Source of the DNA: Carposina sasakii
Lineage: Eukaryota; Arthropoda; Insecta; Lepidoptera; Carposinidae
Assembly: GCA_014607495.2 (NCBI GenBank)
Contig: CP053161.1
Coordinates: forward strand, 1 to 64,000
Direction of reading: 5' to 3'
Length of the DNA stretch: 64,000 bases
In this document: in pieces, positions 35,041 to 48,878 of the stretch
Position numbering within the stretch: position 1 is the first letter of the stretch
How the letters are laid out: every line of letters starts with the position of its first letter
Notes under the pieces: generated by a model
What the model was told of the DNA's origin: nothing
Seen by the model: only the letters and a program-made list of their open reading frames with translations
Database searches by the model: none
Translations under genes and position numbers: made by a program

Positions 35041-38000
35041 GTTAATGCGTTAATGTCGAATAAATGATTTTGAATTTGAATACATAACACTATGGCCACT
35101 CCGGAAATGATGATCTTACAGATACAATTAGTATTCGAATAGAAATCGGATGCATTGCGTGAAGACTCTTCTTCGTAGTAGAGCCGCATCCAAGATGGCC
35201 GCTATCATTAAATGCAAATTGAAGCCAGGCAGGAGATCATTTGTTTAAATTACGTCACGTTTGTGGTATTTAACATCAGGATAATCAGTGACCTGTGGCT
35301 GTAACCATACGAGACATAAAGTCACATGAAAATGTTGATACTACTTTCATCATATATTACTTACTAACTTCAATTGAAAATACATAAATATACATAAAAA
35401 AGTTAATTTTCCTCTAGGTAATATTAACAATAGAAAAGTTAACGAAGTAGGAATACTTGGGAGTAATCCCATAAAGAATCACGATATTTCACCTAGAATA
35501 AAACAGGAACTGCGAAAGACAAAGTTCTCTCGCTCCTATTATTACAATCGACCGAAGAAAGAGCATTAAAAGTTTGGCATTTCTTTTGAAGTTTGTTAAC
35601 TTTTGCCGGAGCAGTTGCGGGCAATATTGAACCAAACGTAGATTTATGTACGCTTACTTCTTTGACAACTGTCTGCGATGTTTTATTTCATAACGAACAT
35701 TCTGGTGCCGAGTTATTAGACGAGATGGAATGGAAATGAGAACAATTACAAAAGTTTTATACCAAGTTTTTTGGAGATTCACGACCATAAGTAATAATAA
35801 CATATGGAGCTAATGCAATCTTATCTAGCACCAATAGACATTATGTAATATTAATAAAGGATAATGGATATATTGTAAGGTCACGTGAAGCTATAAAAAG
35901 AGTTTAAACTATTTTTATATTTTTACAACAATAATAAATAATTGATAATGTTGTCTGTCATTAACATCACATCCGCTATTCATAAGCAAAGCATACCGTC
36001 TACGTCATAACAACTGGTAATTAGATAGATTAAGATACCTAGCAAATATGCGGGATAGATAAGATACCCCATACATAATAGAAATATGAATTGAATTCCT
36101 AGCACACATTTTCCAGCTTCGCGGGTTTATTTATCATGTTTTTTTTTTCAACTTTAAAAATCAACAGACTGGAATGGGATCCCGTACGCGGAGGACGAAT
36201 TGTTTACCTTTTTTTCTAACAAAAAAAAGCTCAGGTAGACTTATACATAAGATCGTCGATAAAAGCTATATTCTTTACATCAGAACGTCTGTTCCGAAGA
36301 ATTGAAGGCCGATTTTTTTCCGCGCGACAAAAAACCGTGCTTTCTGTCCGTAATGCTTTGTGTGCCATAATTATAACTTAGAATAATGTCGGGGTGTTCT
36401 TTTGTTGAGGGGAGTTTTTCTGAGCGGGTAACGACCGCGGCAGGTGGTATATATATAGCTCGGCGGCTGATAACAAAAAATGTGCAAGTAAAAACTGGTT
36501 TCCACGAGGCCAGGACCGTCAATAACACATAGAGGTCGCGGGAACATCCATAAATATTGGATAAAAGCTGCTACTGTTGCGGTCAAGGAAAACTCGGTTG
36601 GATTCATTGTCATGCCGCAAGCAGAATAATTATTTTGTACGAGTACCTACAATCTGGAAACTGTCGTGATATTTATAATTTATTACGAGTGTGTCCATGG
36701 TTCTACGAATTATATTTAAATGAGAAAACATACCCAATGCAAGAACTCAATCAAATACTCAATAGTTATGCTATCACAAGATTTAAAAAACAAATCATCG
36801 TTAAACGTACAAATAGCATGCATAGGATTCCCGAGATAGTATCGCCGCCATAAATCCAATTTCACGCCACGTACGCCAGGGAACACGTATTCTACACGCA
36901 ATAAAGTTTAAAGGCCCCATCTTTGTATTCATCCGGTTGAGTCCATTAATATAATGAAGCCACAGCGCCATCACATCACGTTTCTAGCCGTAGCCCACGT
37001 CCGCATGTAGCACAAAAGGAATGCTTCAGTATTATTATTACAAACCTGATACGATATTTTTCCATGGCATCCAGGTAGCGCAACAAAAAGTCGACGGGGG
37101 AGAAGCGGGGAAACCGGTCCCGCGATAAAAAGCACTTTGTAAAAGGCAAAGGCATAAATCATGCGGACTCACAGCCACGACCGGTTCCATGCGTGCTCGT
37201 CTCGACTCGGGTAATGAGCCTTCAATCAAGGTCGAATGCGAACGTCGCTCGCTGCCTCTCAATTATACCTCGTTTTTTATAGCTCTTGTTATACGCCAAA
37301 AGAGTTGTGTAATAAAATAATAATTCTTTATTGCTTACAGCATAATAAGTAATAACCTTTATACATATTAAATTTTAGGTTCAATGTAATAAAATGTATA
37401 ATATGTTATTATGAGGGAATGGGTAGGTAAACGTATGTACTTAGAATTCGGCTTACGGCAGAATACGGCAATTCCATAGTTAAGCGATTGATTTAAGTTT
37501 ACTGCCTGAGGTAGGTAATATTTATTTTCAAGTTAGCTGCTCTGTAGGAGGTGATAATGAAAGCAGCTATTGTGCGAGGTTGAAAACAAACATTTCTCAT
37601 TAGGCGAGTAGCACGAAGTATCCATTGTTCTCGGAGGACATAACGGGCTGTGTCGGATTTACGTCAACTCCAGCCGACCGACGACGACCTCTGGCTCTGA
37701 GAACTGTCGTCTCAGGAAAACATCCCATTTCTATACAATGCCAATATCTTGAGCCAATCGCATCTAATGTTAGATGGTTGATATAAATATTAACAAAAAT
37801 GTATAAGCTACCAGTTAGACAGTATGCATAGCGCTTGTATGCGATGCGTAACCAAAGAAGATGAGTACCTAATATTTCTCGAAACTTGCGAGAATTAGAG
37901 AACAAACAATGCGGTCGTGCCTTTCAAACATGCTAAGTTGTTTCAATAAATATTTATACTACTTACCTCTACTACGCCTCTGCTACACGAAATAACATTT

Positions 38001-41000
38001 TTTATCTAATCTAAACAGAAACATCTACAAATATCTAAACAGAAACATCTACAAATATCTAATTCGATAATCTTGCATATAAATTAATTTATTATTCGAT
38101 TCTGAGAAATTTCTAAGTAAATTATATTATGCGTATATACGACTAGGATGATGTCATAGTATTTACATAAGACGAGACAGGTATTATCTTTTCAATAAAA
38201 ATAACTCCGCTCTTTAAAACTAAAGCAACAAAAAGGAAGTGACTTGTACACGAATCTTAAACAATTTATCAAGCGTCTATAGAAAAACATAAAAGAAGTA
38301 TCAGAGATTGATTATATAAGGTGGTATTTAAACTGCCTACGGCGATAACCGAACCACGACCGACCATTATGCATTGTAATAAGCGGAATGGAGTGGCGGG
38401 GTCATTGGCCTGCGAACCTCGGACCAATTCGCGACTCTAGATTGAATAATAACTTGATTGCGAACACCAAGGCCGGCAGCCATTACAGCGCGATCAGCGC
38501 CATCTTGTTTGCGCGGAGTGCAACTCATCCGATACACTATGACCCCAATCTCCTTTTGTCTCTTCCATCACGCAATACAGCTTTAATTAATAACAAAATA
38601 AATATATATTTATAGGAATCGTAAAAATAGATAAGTAAACGGGTTTTTTTATTTGACTTTGTGAGTGGGTTGCCAATTAGCATTTTTATTGTCTTTGTAA
38701 TAGCTAGTAATTTATTTAATTAGATACCACTCACACAAATCTATTAAAAACTGACGTAAATAGGTCTGTTATTTAATATCAAAGTTATTATACTAGTGTT
38801 TTATTGGCGAGTTTAATATTTACCTATTATTTTATCGACTTGCTATAACAATAGTTTCCCTTAATATAAACATAGAGGTGGTGATTATAAAGATACGATA
38901 TTAATGTGGTTAGTCATTTTTTCAGATAACTAATAGATTATAATTGTTAAAGGTTTTACGATACAAGTTGATATGTTAGTAGTAATAGGTTATAGCCTGA
39001 CGCGAGCCAACACCGAATACATTATCCTCAATATGACCACATTTCTACAATAATCAATGACAATTATACAGGTGTAATTAATTCCTAGCCATAAATAAAC
39101 TCGGCACGACATAGTCTTGCGTGACTTCACTTGTCGGCGTCAAATCTAATGATTAATTAACACCAATTACCATTGCATTCATGTCTGTCCGTCTGTCATA
39201 CTAGATTGTTTAATACACATAAACTTCAAATCTCCTATTGGCATAAATGTATTTAGCTGTCTATTATCTACTACTCTACTTCTTTATTGTAAACTTAATA
39301 TAAACTTTGACGTATGTAATGATAAGTTTTGTATTTTATGCTCAATTTTTCTAATATGTAATTAGTTGAGTACTTCCGACATACTAGTGTAGCAGTAAAT
39401 ATACCTTATTTACTGATTAAATAGCAATAATGTCATCAATAAGTCTAGACTGATTAAAGGTAATTCTATTAAATGTATAACAAGTATTTTAAATAACAGT
39501 CCAGGTACTAAAGATAAAGAGACAAACTAATACAGCTAAGTATATTTCTAAATATTTCATAAACTACGCCATACCACCAAATGTACTACTATAAATACAA
39601 TTCTCCCCATGCTCCTCATTTTTTTTATTCCTTTTATAGATCCTTTTCAAATTCCCGATGAATTTCCGACTCTCCGTGAAATACTCGTATATCGGCGGGT
39701 TTCATACACGCAATGAGTAGACTGAAAGGAAGCGGCCGAGCGCACTTGTGGACCGAGTTAGTTATTCATGAGTGCACATACGACCGTGAGCGTCAATCAG
39801 CGCGACGATCAATTTTATTCGCCTGCCCGCACTAGGTACGCTCTGATGTAACCACAATTTAAGTAACATGCTCGTAAATGCGACCCAGTAAGGACATGCC
39901 GACGTAAAATATGTTTATTATTTATTACTCGCCTACGCAACATGAGTTAACGTTCCTACGATTTTAACAACATCCTCAAAAGGTGAAATAATTCGTGGAA
40001 ATTCTTTTAAAATATACTTGGCGGCCGCTTCAAAGAAGCCCTTAAGAAGGGGTATGTGATAAATTCTTCTAGGAACCGATTATGTTTCGACAGCGAAATT
40101 CCGTTTAAGGGCCCCATGAATCTTCCCGTATACTGCGATTAGAGGGAGATGAATGTATGCGAGAGATTATCCAGATAGGGCCTGCCTGCATCGCCCTACT
40201 CGTATTTACGAAGGTAAGAGGCTACTACAACCGGTTCTGCCTGGATGAAATGTTTAGAGGGCAAATAAAAGTCATAACAGCTGGACTTTTTGTGATGGTC
40301 GATAATTGAGTGTGGAATGCACTTGTGGCGACCTCTATCGTATCGCTTATTGTGGACCTTGAAAATATATTTTGTAATGGCAAGACATGCGCTGATGTCA
40401 AATGAGACACATTAAGTTTTTTGAAGTTTGAATGTGTAAACTATTAATATGACTATGAAGATGAGAGATTAAGGAAGTTAAAAAAGTAGATGTACCGAGA
40501 AATAAAAAAGTATGTAAGTACTAATACATAGAGTTATTCATTTAGAGAATTATATTCTTATTAACCAGAGTTGTTCAATATATTGACTAACTTAAAAGCA
40601 CTAGAAAGACTCTACATTTACAATTATTATTTATTAAACTTCTAAAGACGACTTTAAATATTCGATACACAATCCTATGTTTCCTCTAAAAAGGCAATTC
40701 AAAATCCAAGATGCCCTTTTCAATGTGAACATAAATCAGTCAGTATCCGTTCAATAAATTTCTAAAGAGGGCAGATTCGGTTCGTCCCGTACAAAGTAGA
40801 GAGGCTATAACGACGGAGTAATCGAGATTGAATGTGTGTGACAGAGAAGCAAGATACCAATTGTACGCCTAACGGTACTCAGGGTGAAAGTACATATAAA
40901 CGTAATGCAGTGGCAGTTGCAAAACATTTAGCAGCAATGCACTGTTACTTGTTAGCACGATGAGAAATGTTATAAAAGCAATTTAGTGCCGGAATTTAAA

Positions 41001-43190
41001 GATTAAAATTACGCCGAAGTTGATTTTAAAGAAGACTTGTAATTTAACCTGCTCATTTAATTTGTTTTTCTTGTTTATTGATCAAACTCTCTGCGATTGT
41101 CTTAAAGCATTTTGTCTACAAAAACCTAAATAAACTTAAGAAAATTTATTATACCCAGCAAAAAAACTTTCCACAGCTCAATGAATGCTTAATAGATTAT
41201 CAAATTTATTACCGATCACGTATCAAACATAAACACGGACAGCTAAACGTACCAAAACATGCAAATTTCAGTTTATGCACAGAACGGTCGACGGAAATGG
41301 TACCTCGGCCATTTGCAATTCCACCAAGATATCGCACATACATAAAATGGCGACGGCGGCGGCGCTATGAATAAATAAATGGAATAGATTGTGTACACTC
41401 TCGTCGTCGCCGGGCCGTGCTCTCTGCCGGGTATTGTTCTTTATGTAACGACTACGTGACGTTACATACGTGTAATCACAGCCATAAACTGAACATACGG
41501 GATAAGCGTCGCTGTAAGTGTTCTCCTAACTTCTAAATCTGTTCCAAAGCTAGCAAGTAGGCTATAACTGTCGCAAACACTGTTTTACTACAGACATACC
41601 ACATACTCATCTATCTACACTACCACTACGTTATAAATAGGTGTCTTGGTACTTAAGCATTGGAAGCATCATTTTAGACCTGGCGATAGCGATATTAGAT
41701 CACCTTGGCCTACTTGTCCCTATGACTTGGCTTAATGACAACCTGGTTGCGAGGAGAATCAATAAACAACGTGAATGACAAAGAACAAGGGAGCTCAAGT
41801 TAAACATAAGTAACTACTACAAACTTGCATTCCAATAAACCAGCAACTGGAAGAGCAATTTGCGATTGAATAAGCATGACAGTGCGTCTTCGAGATTTTT
41901 CAGACGTTAGATGTAAGAAATGGCATCATTTCCTATCTCGAAAGTACCCAAACAAATTGTAAAGTTCATAACCGGCTCAAAATCCGTAGTAAACTTGATC
42001 AGGAAGATATAAAAGTCAACGATAGCCTCGTTATGTGTCGTATTATTAATAGCTTCGCAGGTGGAAGCATACAGAGCTAACTCCATGCGCCATTGTTCTT
42101 GCAAGCTCACCTGTAGGTAATCTAATCATACAATGCGCTTGTTTTTTATCGTCAGTCGGCGTTATTGTAATCAATTGAATAACGAAGCAAAAACCGTGGC
42201 ATCATTTTCTTGGGTTTATATTACCTATGAAAGTTATTGCTTTTCCCCTATTTAATTTATTAATGATATTTGGCCAAAAATTATTTGCGTCTCCGTCCAA
42301 TCGACCGAAGCCAGATTAGGCAAAATTTTATCAGATTTTATACTTTCACCAATTAGAAGTGATTCATTAAACATAATATTTCAACAAACGATTTTGCGCA
42401 AAATTAAATCTAATATAATAATTTCGGAGTACACAAAAAGTTCTTACTGCTATAAATCATCCTTAACGACCGATCGATCCCACATAAAAAGGGCATTAGA
42501 GTTTAGCTTGTCTATTGATCGATCGGAAAATATTGTTCAGGCCCCTTTTACACTCCAAGACCCTTATTCATTCGGACAACTGGATTCGGACCTCGTATTT
42601 CGAAAAGTAATAAATGTCCTGCAATGTGCAAAGAATGCGATCTAAATCTCACTTAAATGTATAAAATCTGTGGGAAATAATCTTATCTGTGAACTACAAA
42701 TCATTTGGTTCAATAAAATTTTTCATTTCTATTAACGCAGGTAAATCGATATAACCGTTCTAAATATGCGCATTTCGAAATCTATTTCCAGAATAGCTTT
42801 TTAACAATTAGTGCTTATTAGTCACGGATATAAATGTTGAGAGTTGAGACGTATTCCTATCTGCATATTATTAATGTTATTACGTAACTACTGAGAACTG
42901 CCGCTATAGGCTACACAATAAAACCGTTTCTGACATGCATTTTTCTAATTAGACTGTGATTCAGAGCTAGAGTCAGTGACCTTCGTGTAATTGCGGGCCG
43001 GATGTGTGCCTCATGCGTTTGTGTACTCCATCAACTTGTAACTACGTTGATTTAATGTTTTATGTCTCGAAATAAACTTTCATATTGGGAAGTATGAAAA
43101 TTAATTACAAAAGTCCCGATTTTGCTATAAATCGTTCAAATATTGTACTTGTGTTTTAATAAAGTCATGACCTATCATATCTATCGACAC
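35041..43190. other. long non-coding stretch with CpG-rich islands
   Basis: GC-richer islands lie at about 35170-35240 (CCAAGATGGCCGC), 36390-36540, 37040-37260, 37610-37720, 38340-38560, 39690-39850 and 41250-41470. Several carry GCCAT/ATGGC. A perfect 24-bp tandem duplication (ctaaacagaaacatctacaa core) is at 38011-38058. At 37610-37733 (-) a 42-codon stretch (MGCFPETTVLRARGRRRSAG and on) looks more protein-like than its surroundings but was not identified. No exon could be supported by splice sites and phase. Confidence 0.35.
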
Positions 43191-43944
43191 GGGATACCTC
43201 CATTTGCCAGAATTTCATTTGTCATAATTTCATCTGCCATAATGGTCAACAGACATAATATTGTTTCTCATAATTTCATATGTCATACTCACTTGTTAGT
43301 CATATGCTAGAAACTTTGTTTTCCATAAAGTCAATTTCCATAACATCATTTGTCATAACCATTGTAAGCCATAATTATCATATGCCATAAAATAATTTGC
43401 CATAGAAATTGATTCTAGAAAAAAAAAACATAAACTTAGTTTAAACTAATCGATGAATAGGTTTAGCTTTGGTTTGGGTAGGTTTGGTTTAGGTAGGTTA
43501 GAGTATGACAAACAACACACAAACCGAGCGAGCAAAGCGAGCGTGCCGCGGCAGCGGTCGGCGAAGTGCCAGAATGATAATGGCTTTTTAGGATAAATAC
43601 TCGATTATAGTGATAAGTATAAGTATTAGAAATAAAAACAATTTTAATATCTAATCATACTGTCATATTATTTATTAAAATTAACTTTTTACTTAGTGTA
43701 AATTTGATGCTAAACCACGCAAAAATTCTTCCTTTGTATAATATGGCAATCGTATTATGTATTATGGAATCAAATTTTCGTGCAAACAAAGAGTATATAT
43801 ATGGCACATAAATATTATGGCAAATAACAAATTCAGGCAAGTAAAATTCTGACACATAAATATTATGGCAAATAACAAATTCGGGCAAGTAAAATTCTGG
43901 CATATGAGTATTATTCGTGCATATAATTTTCGGGCAAACATCCC
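43191..43944. mobile_element. foldback-type element with degenerate internal repeats
   Basis: The left part (43200-43410) has about a dozen imperfect units built on ATTTGCCATAAT, spaced about 15-20 bp. The right part (43795-43935) has the same units on the other strand, including two 48-bp units at about 43805-43852 and 43853-43900. Ends read GGGAT on the left and ATCCC on the right. The centre holds aggtaggtta-type repeats and the GC-rich run gagcgagcaaagcgagcgtg ccgcggcagcggtcgg (43525-43563), which I recall from other lepidopteran repeats. No coding capacity. No target duplication was found. Confidence 0.7.
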
Positions 43945-44170
43945 ATCAACATGAGGGTAGGCTTAAAAACCTTTTTGAAAAAATCGTGGTAAATACGAAG
44001 GCACAAAAATGAAAGGAAGTTTCAAAGTTTTCAGCAGAAAGAAACCAAATAACAGAAACGTTTATATTCCAAAATTACTAGTGTCTGAACCTATAAACCT
44101 CACAGTTTATGAGGTACGAGTATGTAGAAACTCACTTCCTCGTGAGTCAGGTGAGGTGAGCTACGCAAAG

Positions 44171-44244
44171 TTAGGGGCGACGGGGTTGCAATGCATTCCT
44201 ACACGTTTTCGTGAGGTCACCCCATTACTACGTATCGCCCCTAA
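44171..44244. repeat. short inverted repeat, TTAGGGGCGA arms
   Basis: TTAGGGGCGA at 44171-44180 and its exact complement at 44235-44244 flank a 54-bp interior; CGGGG just inside the left arm has a CCCC partner inside the right. This could be a small MITE or the centre of a larger decayed repeat that begins near 44130. Confidence 0.5.
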
Positions 44245-46664
44245 CCCCCACCCCCTACAATGAGTAGATAGGTATTGCGTGATGCCACCCCGTGTTACCG
44301 GCATGCAAATTCTGTACTGTTATTTTTATTTCTGACTTCACAGGGGCAGTGGGGAAAACATGAAGTGAATTATTATAAAATCCAATAAGATGAATATGCT
44401 ACTGGCCATCATAATAAAATAATACATGTACAAAAACGATACAAGAACAACAAAAGATTTTAAAAAGAGTGAAACATGATAATGATGAGGCAGATTTACA
44501 TTTTGCTAACGTACACGTTACAGTGATGCGTAACGGTAAATACAATGTATGCAAAACTATGCAAACACGTCGGAATGGGGCGCATACAAGACAAGCACGC
44601 AAAATTTGTGAGTGCCTTCTGCAGTGTCGCATGCAGATTGCTTCGTTACCAAATGTCGAGATAGCATAAATCTTTCCTCATATTTAAATACCCAGCCGCT
44701 TAATCATGGCGTCAGTCGTATAATGTACGGTTATTAACTGCGCTATTCCTGGATCCTGGTTCACATTATATTTCTCATGTGACGTCAATATGTGAACGGA
44801 ATAATCTTACCAAAAGTAAACAGCAAGGTTTTGTTTGCTCAATCAACTATGAACATTGAACCTTAACAATAAGTAAACAATTAATAAACCGAACACATTA
44901 TTAATTTACGTGTATATCTTCTTAAATTATAGATGCACTATAAAGCAAACACAAATACGCTAGCAACTTGTCTAGCTAATTGAATTTCGAATAGATCATA
45001 TACAAACATGGCGTCACAGGCCAACGGCACCAAAACCAATTGAAATCAAATTGTTCAGTAAACAATCGGGGTTGGCGCTGCGGAAGCTTATCCAATATGC
45101 GAATTCCGTTTATCGCGCACAAAGGACTGTCGCCGCCATGTCTCTTTGTGATAGAGCGACGTATGTACCTTGTATATATCTATCCAGTATACACACGAGA
45201 ACATGTTTCATATTGAACATTGGTCCTAAAATACTGGCTTTTGACCGAAATCTACATACGATCAGCGATATCACAAATCAAAATGTTTACAATCTAGAAC
45301 AATGAAACTAATCGCAATGTTCTCACGAAAATTAGAAAACAATACAAGTAGATGGCACTATTATTGATTGTTATACGAACGTGGATATGCATATCAAAGT
45401 TAATAGTGCATTTAGATGTACGGTTACAAAAGATGACAAACACAATGCACCAGTCTACACAAAAGCATTTTCAATTATGCAAAGCAATATTGTTTACAAG
45501 AGACCGATGCGGGGAGTTGCTGCCAACCAACCTTGGGAACTTAACTAGTTACACATTCGAAACTTGTTCAGAATGCACCAGCTCGTGAAGCGAAAGTGAC
45601 CAAACTTCGAACGCCACGATCTAACTTGGATCCCAAAGTGCAATATTTGTACGGAATTTTTGAAGAGTTTGCATCTTCGTCGATTCAGGCACAGAGGAAG
45701 TGTAATTGATAAGTTTCTGACATGTATGCCAAGCAGAAACATTTCATGATTCACCTACCAACTTTTACCACCTACTAAGGTAGTGACAAAGGAAACATTT
45801 TCCTCTACTGAATAAATTTAATGTTGTTTATTTTTAATCAGTTGGAAATATACAACACACATATAAATTATTTCATACTAAAATTTTGTGATTTCGAATT
45901 TTTATAATATTTGGGCACAAAATGTAATCTTAAATGTATTTTCCCAATACTAATTTTTTTCGAGTTGTGCCCCTATAGTATGAAAGCTGCGATATTATGA
46001 TCCAGTAAACAAAGGCTGACTGGTTTTTTAGAAAGTAATCTCAAGAACTTGTTTTAGTAAATATGTAAAAAAGCAGTCGCTACTGAGCTCACCACATAAT
46101 AGTATCTGAAAATCCATTGTTTTTATAATACCTATTATGTAAATTCAGCGCCCAAGTCTATCTTTTTGTTTAATAAAATTATTCAAAAACAGCTTAGATA
46201 CCCTTATTTGTAAAAATACGAGTAAGATGTTGACAAAAGTCAGTGATTCTCAACTGCCAGAAGCTTATAACGTCTAAGACGATTTTGTATCATGTAATTT
46301 TATACATTTACACACAAAATTAAACACAGTAAATTCCAAGTTAATTCCAGCTATGGTAAGACTACGCAGAGAACTCTGTGAATTCAGAAGCAGACTTGTT
46401 CATTAAGCTAATGCCACGAGCTTGCGGCGCGGGAATGCACCCAATTATACTGAAACTGGCAGTAACACGAGATACATCTACAAGGCAATTGAATCTTGCC
46501 TATACATAAACGTAGACTTTAGTTAATAGAGAGGATAAACCATATTTTACTATTATTAGAGTTAAAACCTAACTCTTTGTTCTCATGACGTAAATCTTGA
46601 GTTAACTTGCAAATCTTTTAATGTGTATAAAGAGAGAGTAAAATAATGTTAATAAGGATTAGCC
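44245..46664. other. non-coding stretch
   Basis: GC-richer at about 45050-45170 (gactgtcgccgccatgtctc), possibly an old retroelement fragment. No splice-supported exon was seen. Confidence 0.35.
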
Positions 46665-46735
46665 TCGCCATCCAGCGGGGCAATGCGGCCAGCCTTTTGG
46701 CCACGTTGCCGGCGGTGGAGGAGTTGCAGGCAATT
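46665..46735 (+). repeat. non-LTR retrotransposon coding fragment
   Basis: A GC-rich island in AT-rich DNA reading gcctcgccatccagcggggc, aatgcggccagccttttggc, cacgttgccggcggtggagg. In one frame this gives AIQRGNAASLLATLP, a phrase I associate with the C-terminal end of insect non-LTR polyproteins. Boundaries and clade are uncertain. Confidence 0.45.
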
Positions 46736-46837
46736 TTCTACTTGTTAATATGTTCTAGATTTTAATTTAAAAAAAACTGTTTTATATGAGATTAACATTA
46801 ATTCCTTAGCCATGGTTTAACCTATGATAATAATATA

Positions 46838-47272
46838 CAGGATGTGGGTGACAGCCAGGCAAATACTATTTCAGTATTTGCCTGGCTGTATCCTGTAACT
46901 GTAACCCACACCCTGAACAAGTACCATTGTGTTGAGTTATACGTCAGTGTTATTACTCGCAGAAAATGCATTTTTAATTATATTATCAGTAATCTTTGCT
47001 TTCCGCGCCAATTGTATTGGGCGATCCTGAAACTAGTTAAATGGGCTTATGGGATAGTTGTATTGTGTGAGATACATTGCTATTTTTTTTATGGGATACT
47101 CGTATTGTGTGAGATACAATGCTATTTTTTGTATCACTTTTGACTCTCCATTAGGATTGATAAATTATTTGACCATTTATGAGGGCAACATTTTTTTTTC
47201 TGTGTTTTCTGTCTCAGAATCATGGTCTGAAGTCGGCATATCAATATTTGCCTGTCTGTCACTTTCACCCTG
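46838..47272. mobile_element. MITE with CAGGRTG ends and nested hairpin
   Basis: The left end CAGGATGTGGGTGACAGCCA and the complement of the right end (CAGGGTGAAAGTGACAGACA) match for about 28 bp with five or so mismatches. TA flanks both ends. At 46852-46888 there is a perfect 16-bp stem (CAGCCAGGCAAATACT) with a 5-nt loop, and the complement of the end motif recurs at about 46895-46915, so the left end is itself duplicated in inverted form. A 42-bp tandem duplication (gggata.t.gtattgtgtgag core) occupies 47049-47131. Confidence 0.78.
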
Positions 47273-48878
47273 TATGTATAAAGTAAGCTCCAGATGCTGA
47301 TGAGAACTGATAGTAGAAGACTCGCTTCAGAATCCTATCGGAAAATGAAACCAAAGACAAAGAGCCATTCATCCATTAAAAGTAATTGTGTGAAGGAAAT
47401 AAAGCGTTGCCATTTTATAGGAAATTGGAGCCATCCGTCTTAGGTGCAGTCAAGAATCGACACAGGGCGATCAGTAAAGGAGATATATGATATATGTAAT
47501 GTACTGGTACACAATAAGTACTGAAAGTTTTCTATTGAAGACAGAGAATGAACAGAGAAACAAAAAAGAGGAATAGAGAATTAACAATTAAAATTTTTCC
47601 TTTGAATCGTCGCCTTCCACAGATGTTCTTAGGAAGCTATGGGGAGTTTGCTTGGCCCTTATTTCAATAGCACAAAACTAAACAAGAATGGAAAATTAAT
47701 AACCAGACATCCTAAAGCAGAAGTAAGTATTTAAATGTGATTGCTTATTATCAAGCCAAATAATACTCCGTAAAGCTATCACGATTCTCGACCAGACTTC
47801 TTGGCATTGTTTCAAAAACGGATATAATATATCTACGGTATACAACAACGCAGTAAATAGACTGCCCCAACATACACAGAGAAATTTATGGATACTCCAG
47901 AGCCCTTATTCTTTTGCCAACGTGCTCTCAAGATAAAAGCTTCAAAGAAAACTCGACCCGTTTTATTTGAAAAATATATGAAACGCAGTTGGGAATAACG
48001 AATAAACCGAAGATGCGGCGCTTTGGAATATTACTTAACAATTTAAATACAAAGTGTTGAATTCATAAAGGTAATTTTAAGTTCTATATTTACATCTGGC
48101 GTAACGTTGTTCCGGCTTTTAGAGAGCAGGTTCACTCCATAAGTAAATAAACCCTATTGAATGATATTAGTACACAATAGAACGGATATACAGAAACACC
48201 TGGTGAAGCACTATTGCAGGGGTGTACGAGATGAATATCAGGGGAGCAAAGCCTCCGGGGGGGTCTTTGCAGTTACCGGTCAAAGGACTGTGCATAGATA
48301 TTGTATCTAGAGCGAATTTTATTAGCACCCACACATATAGGTGTACAACTAGGACTCATACATACGCCTTTTATTTTCATTACCAAGACGCTATCTGCTA
48401 TAAATTGATAAGATAAAACCGTTTAAAAACTCAAATGTCATTAAAATATTGTTAATTAAGTAAATTGACATTCTTGGCTTTACCAATTTAAGTAGTTTAA
48501 AACATTTAAACAAGCTCTAATTGATCTATCTCGATTATCCCTGTAAATTATATCTGGGTTTAATCATAAATTGCGTTCAGATATAAAGACTATTTCTTAG
48601 ACCATTTAAAAAACGGGCGCTAACAGTTGGGTGATATACCTACCTCCTTGTTCTTGTTTTACAAGAACAAAAAAAAACATAAATAATATCATATAGGTAA
48701 TTTCAATAAAACCTTTATCATAATCAATGCTTAAAACATAAAACTATCTTAGGCAGAAGAACCGACAACTTAGACGTTCTAAGACTTCGAACATCCAAAA
48801 TGCTAACGGTAAAACGCCGCCGGCGTGCTTCAACAATTTAATGAATAAGACGGCAAATGTAATTCATCGGTTATTCAC
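47273..48878. other. non-coding stretch
   Basis: AT-rich. A GC-rich patch at 48215-48290 has an acceptor-like ttgcag but no donor. If the candidate minus-strand gene is real, this is the start of the 34-kb intron. Confidence 0.35.

Noticed and set aside
37960..37975. Excellent minus-strand donor (AGAG/GTAAGT).
   Set aside because: The upstream segment has stops in useful frames and no good acceptor at a sensible distance.
40141..40309. Open plus frame with a donor-like AAG/GTAAGA inside.
   Set aside because: The frame continues straight through the donor and the product matches nothing; stop-to-stop length is within chance.
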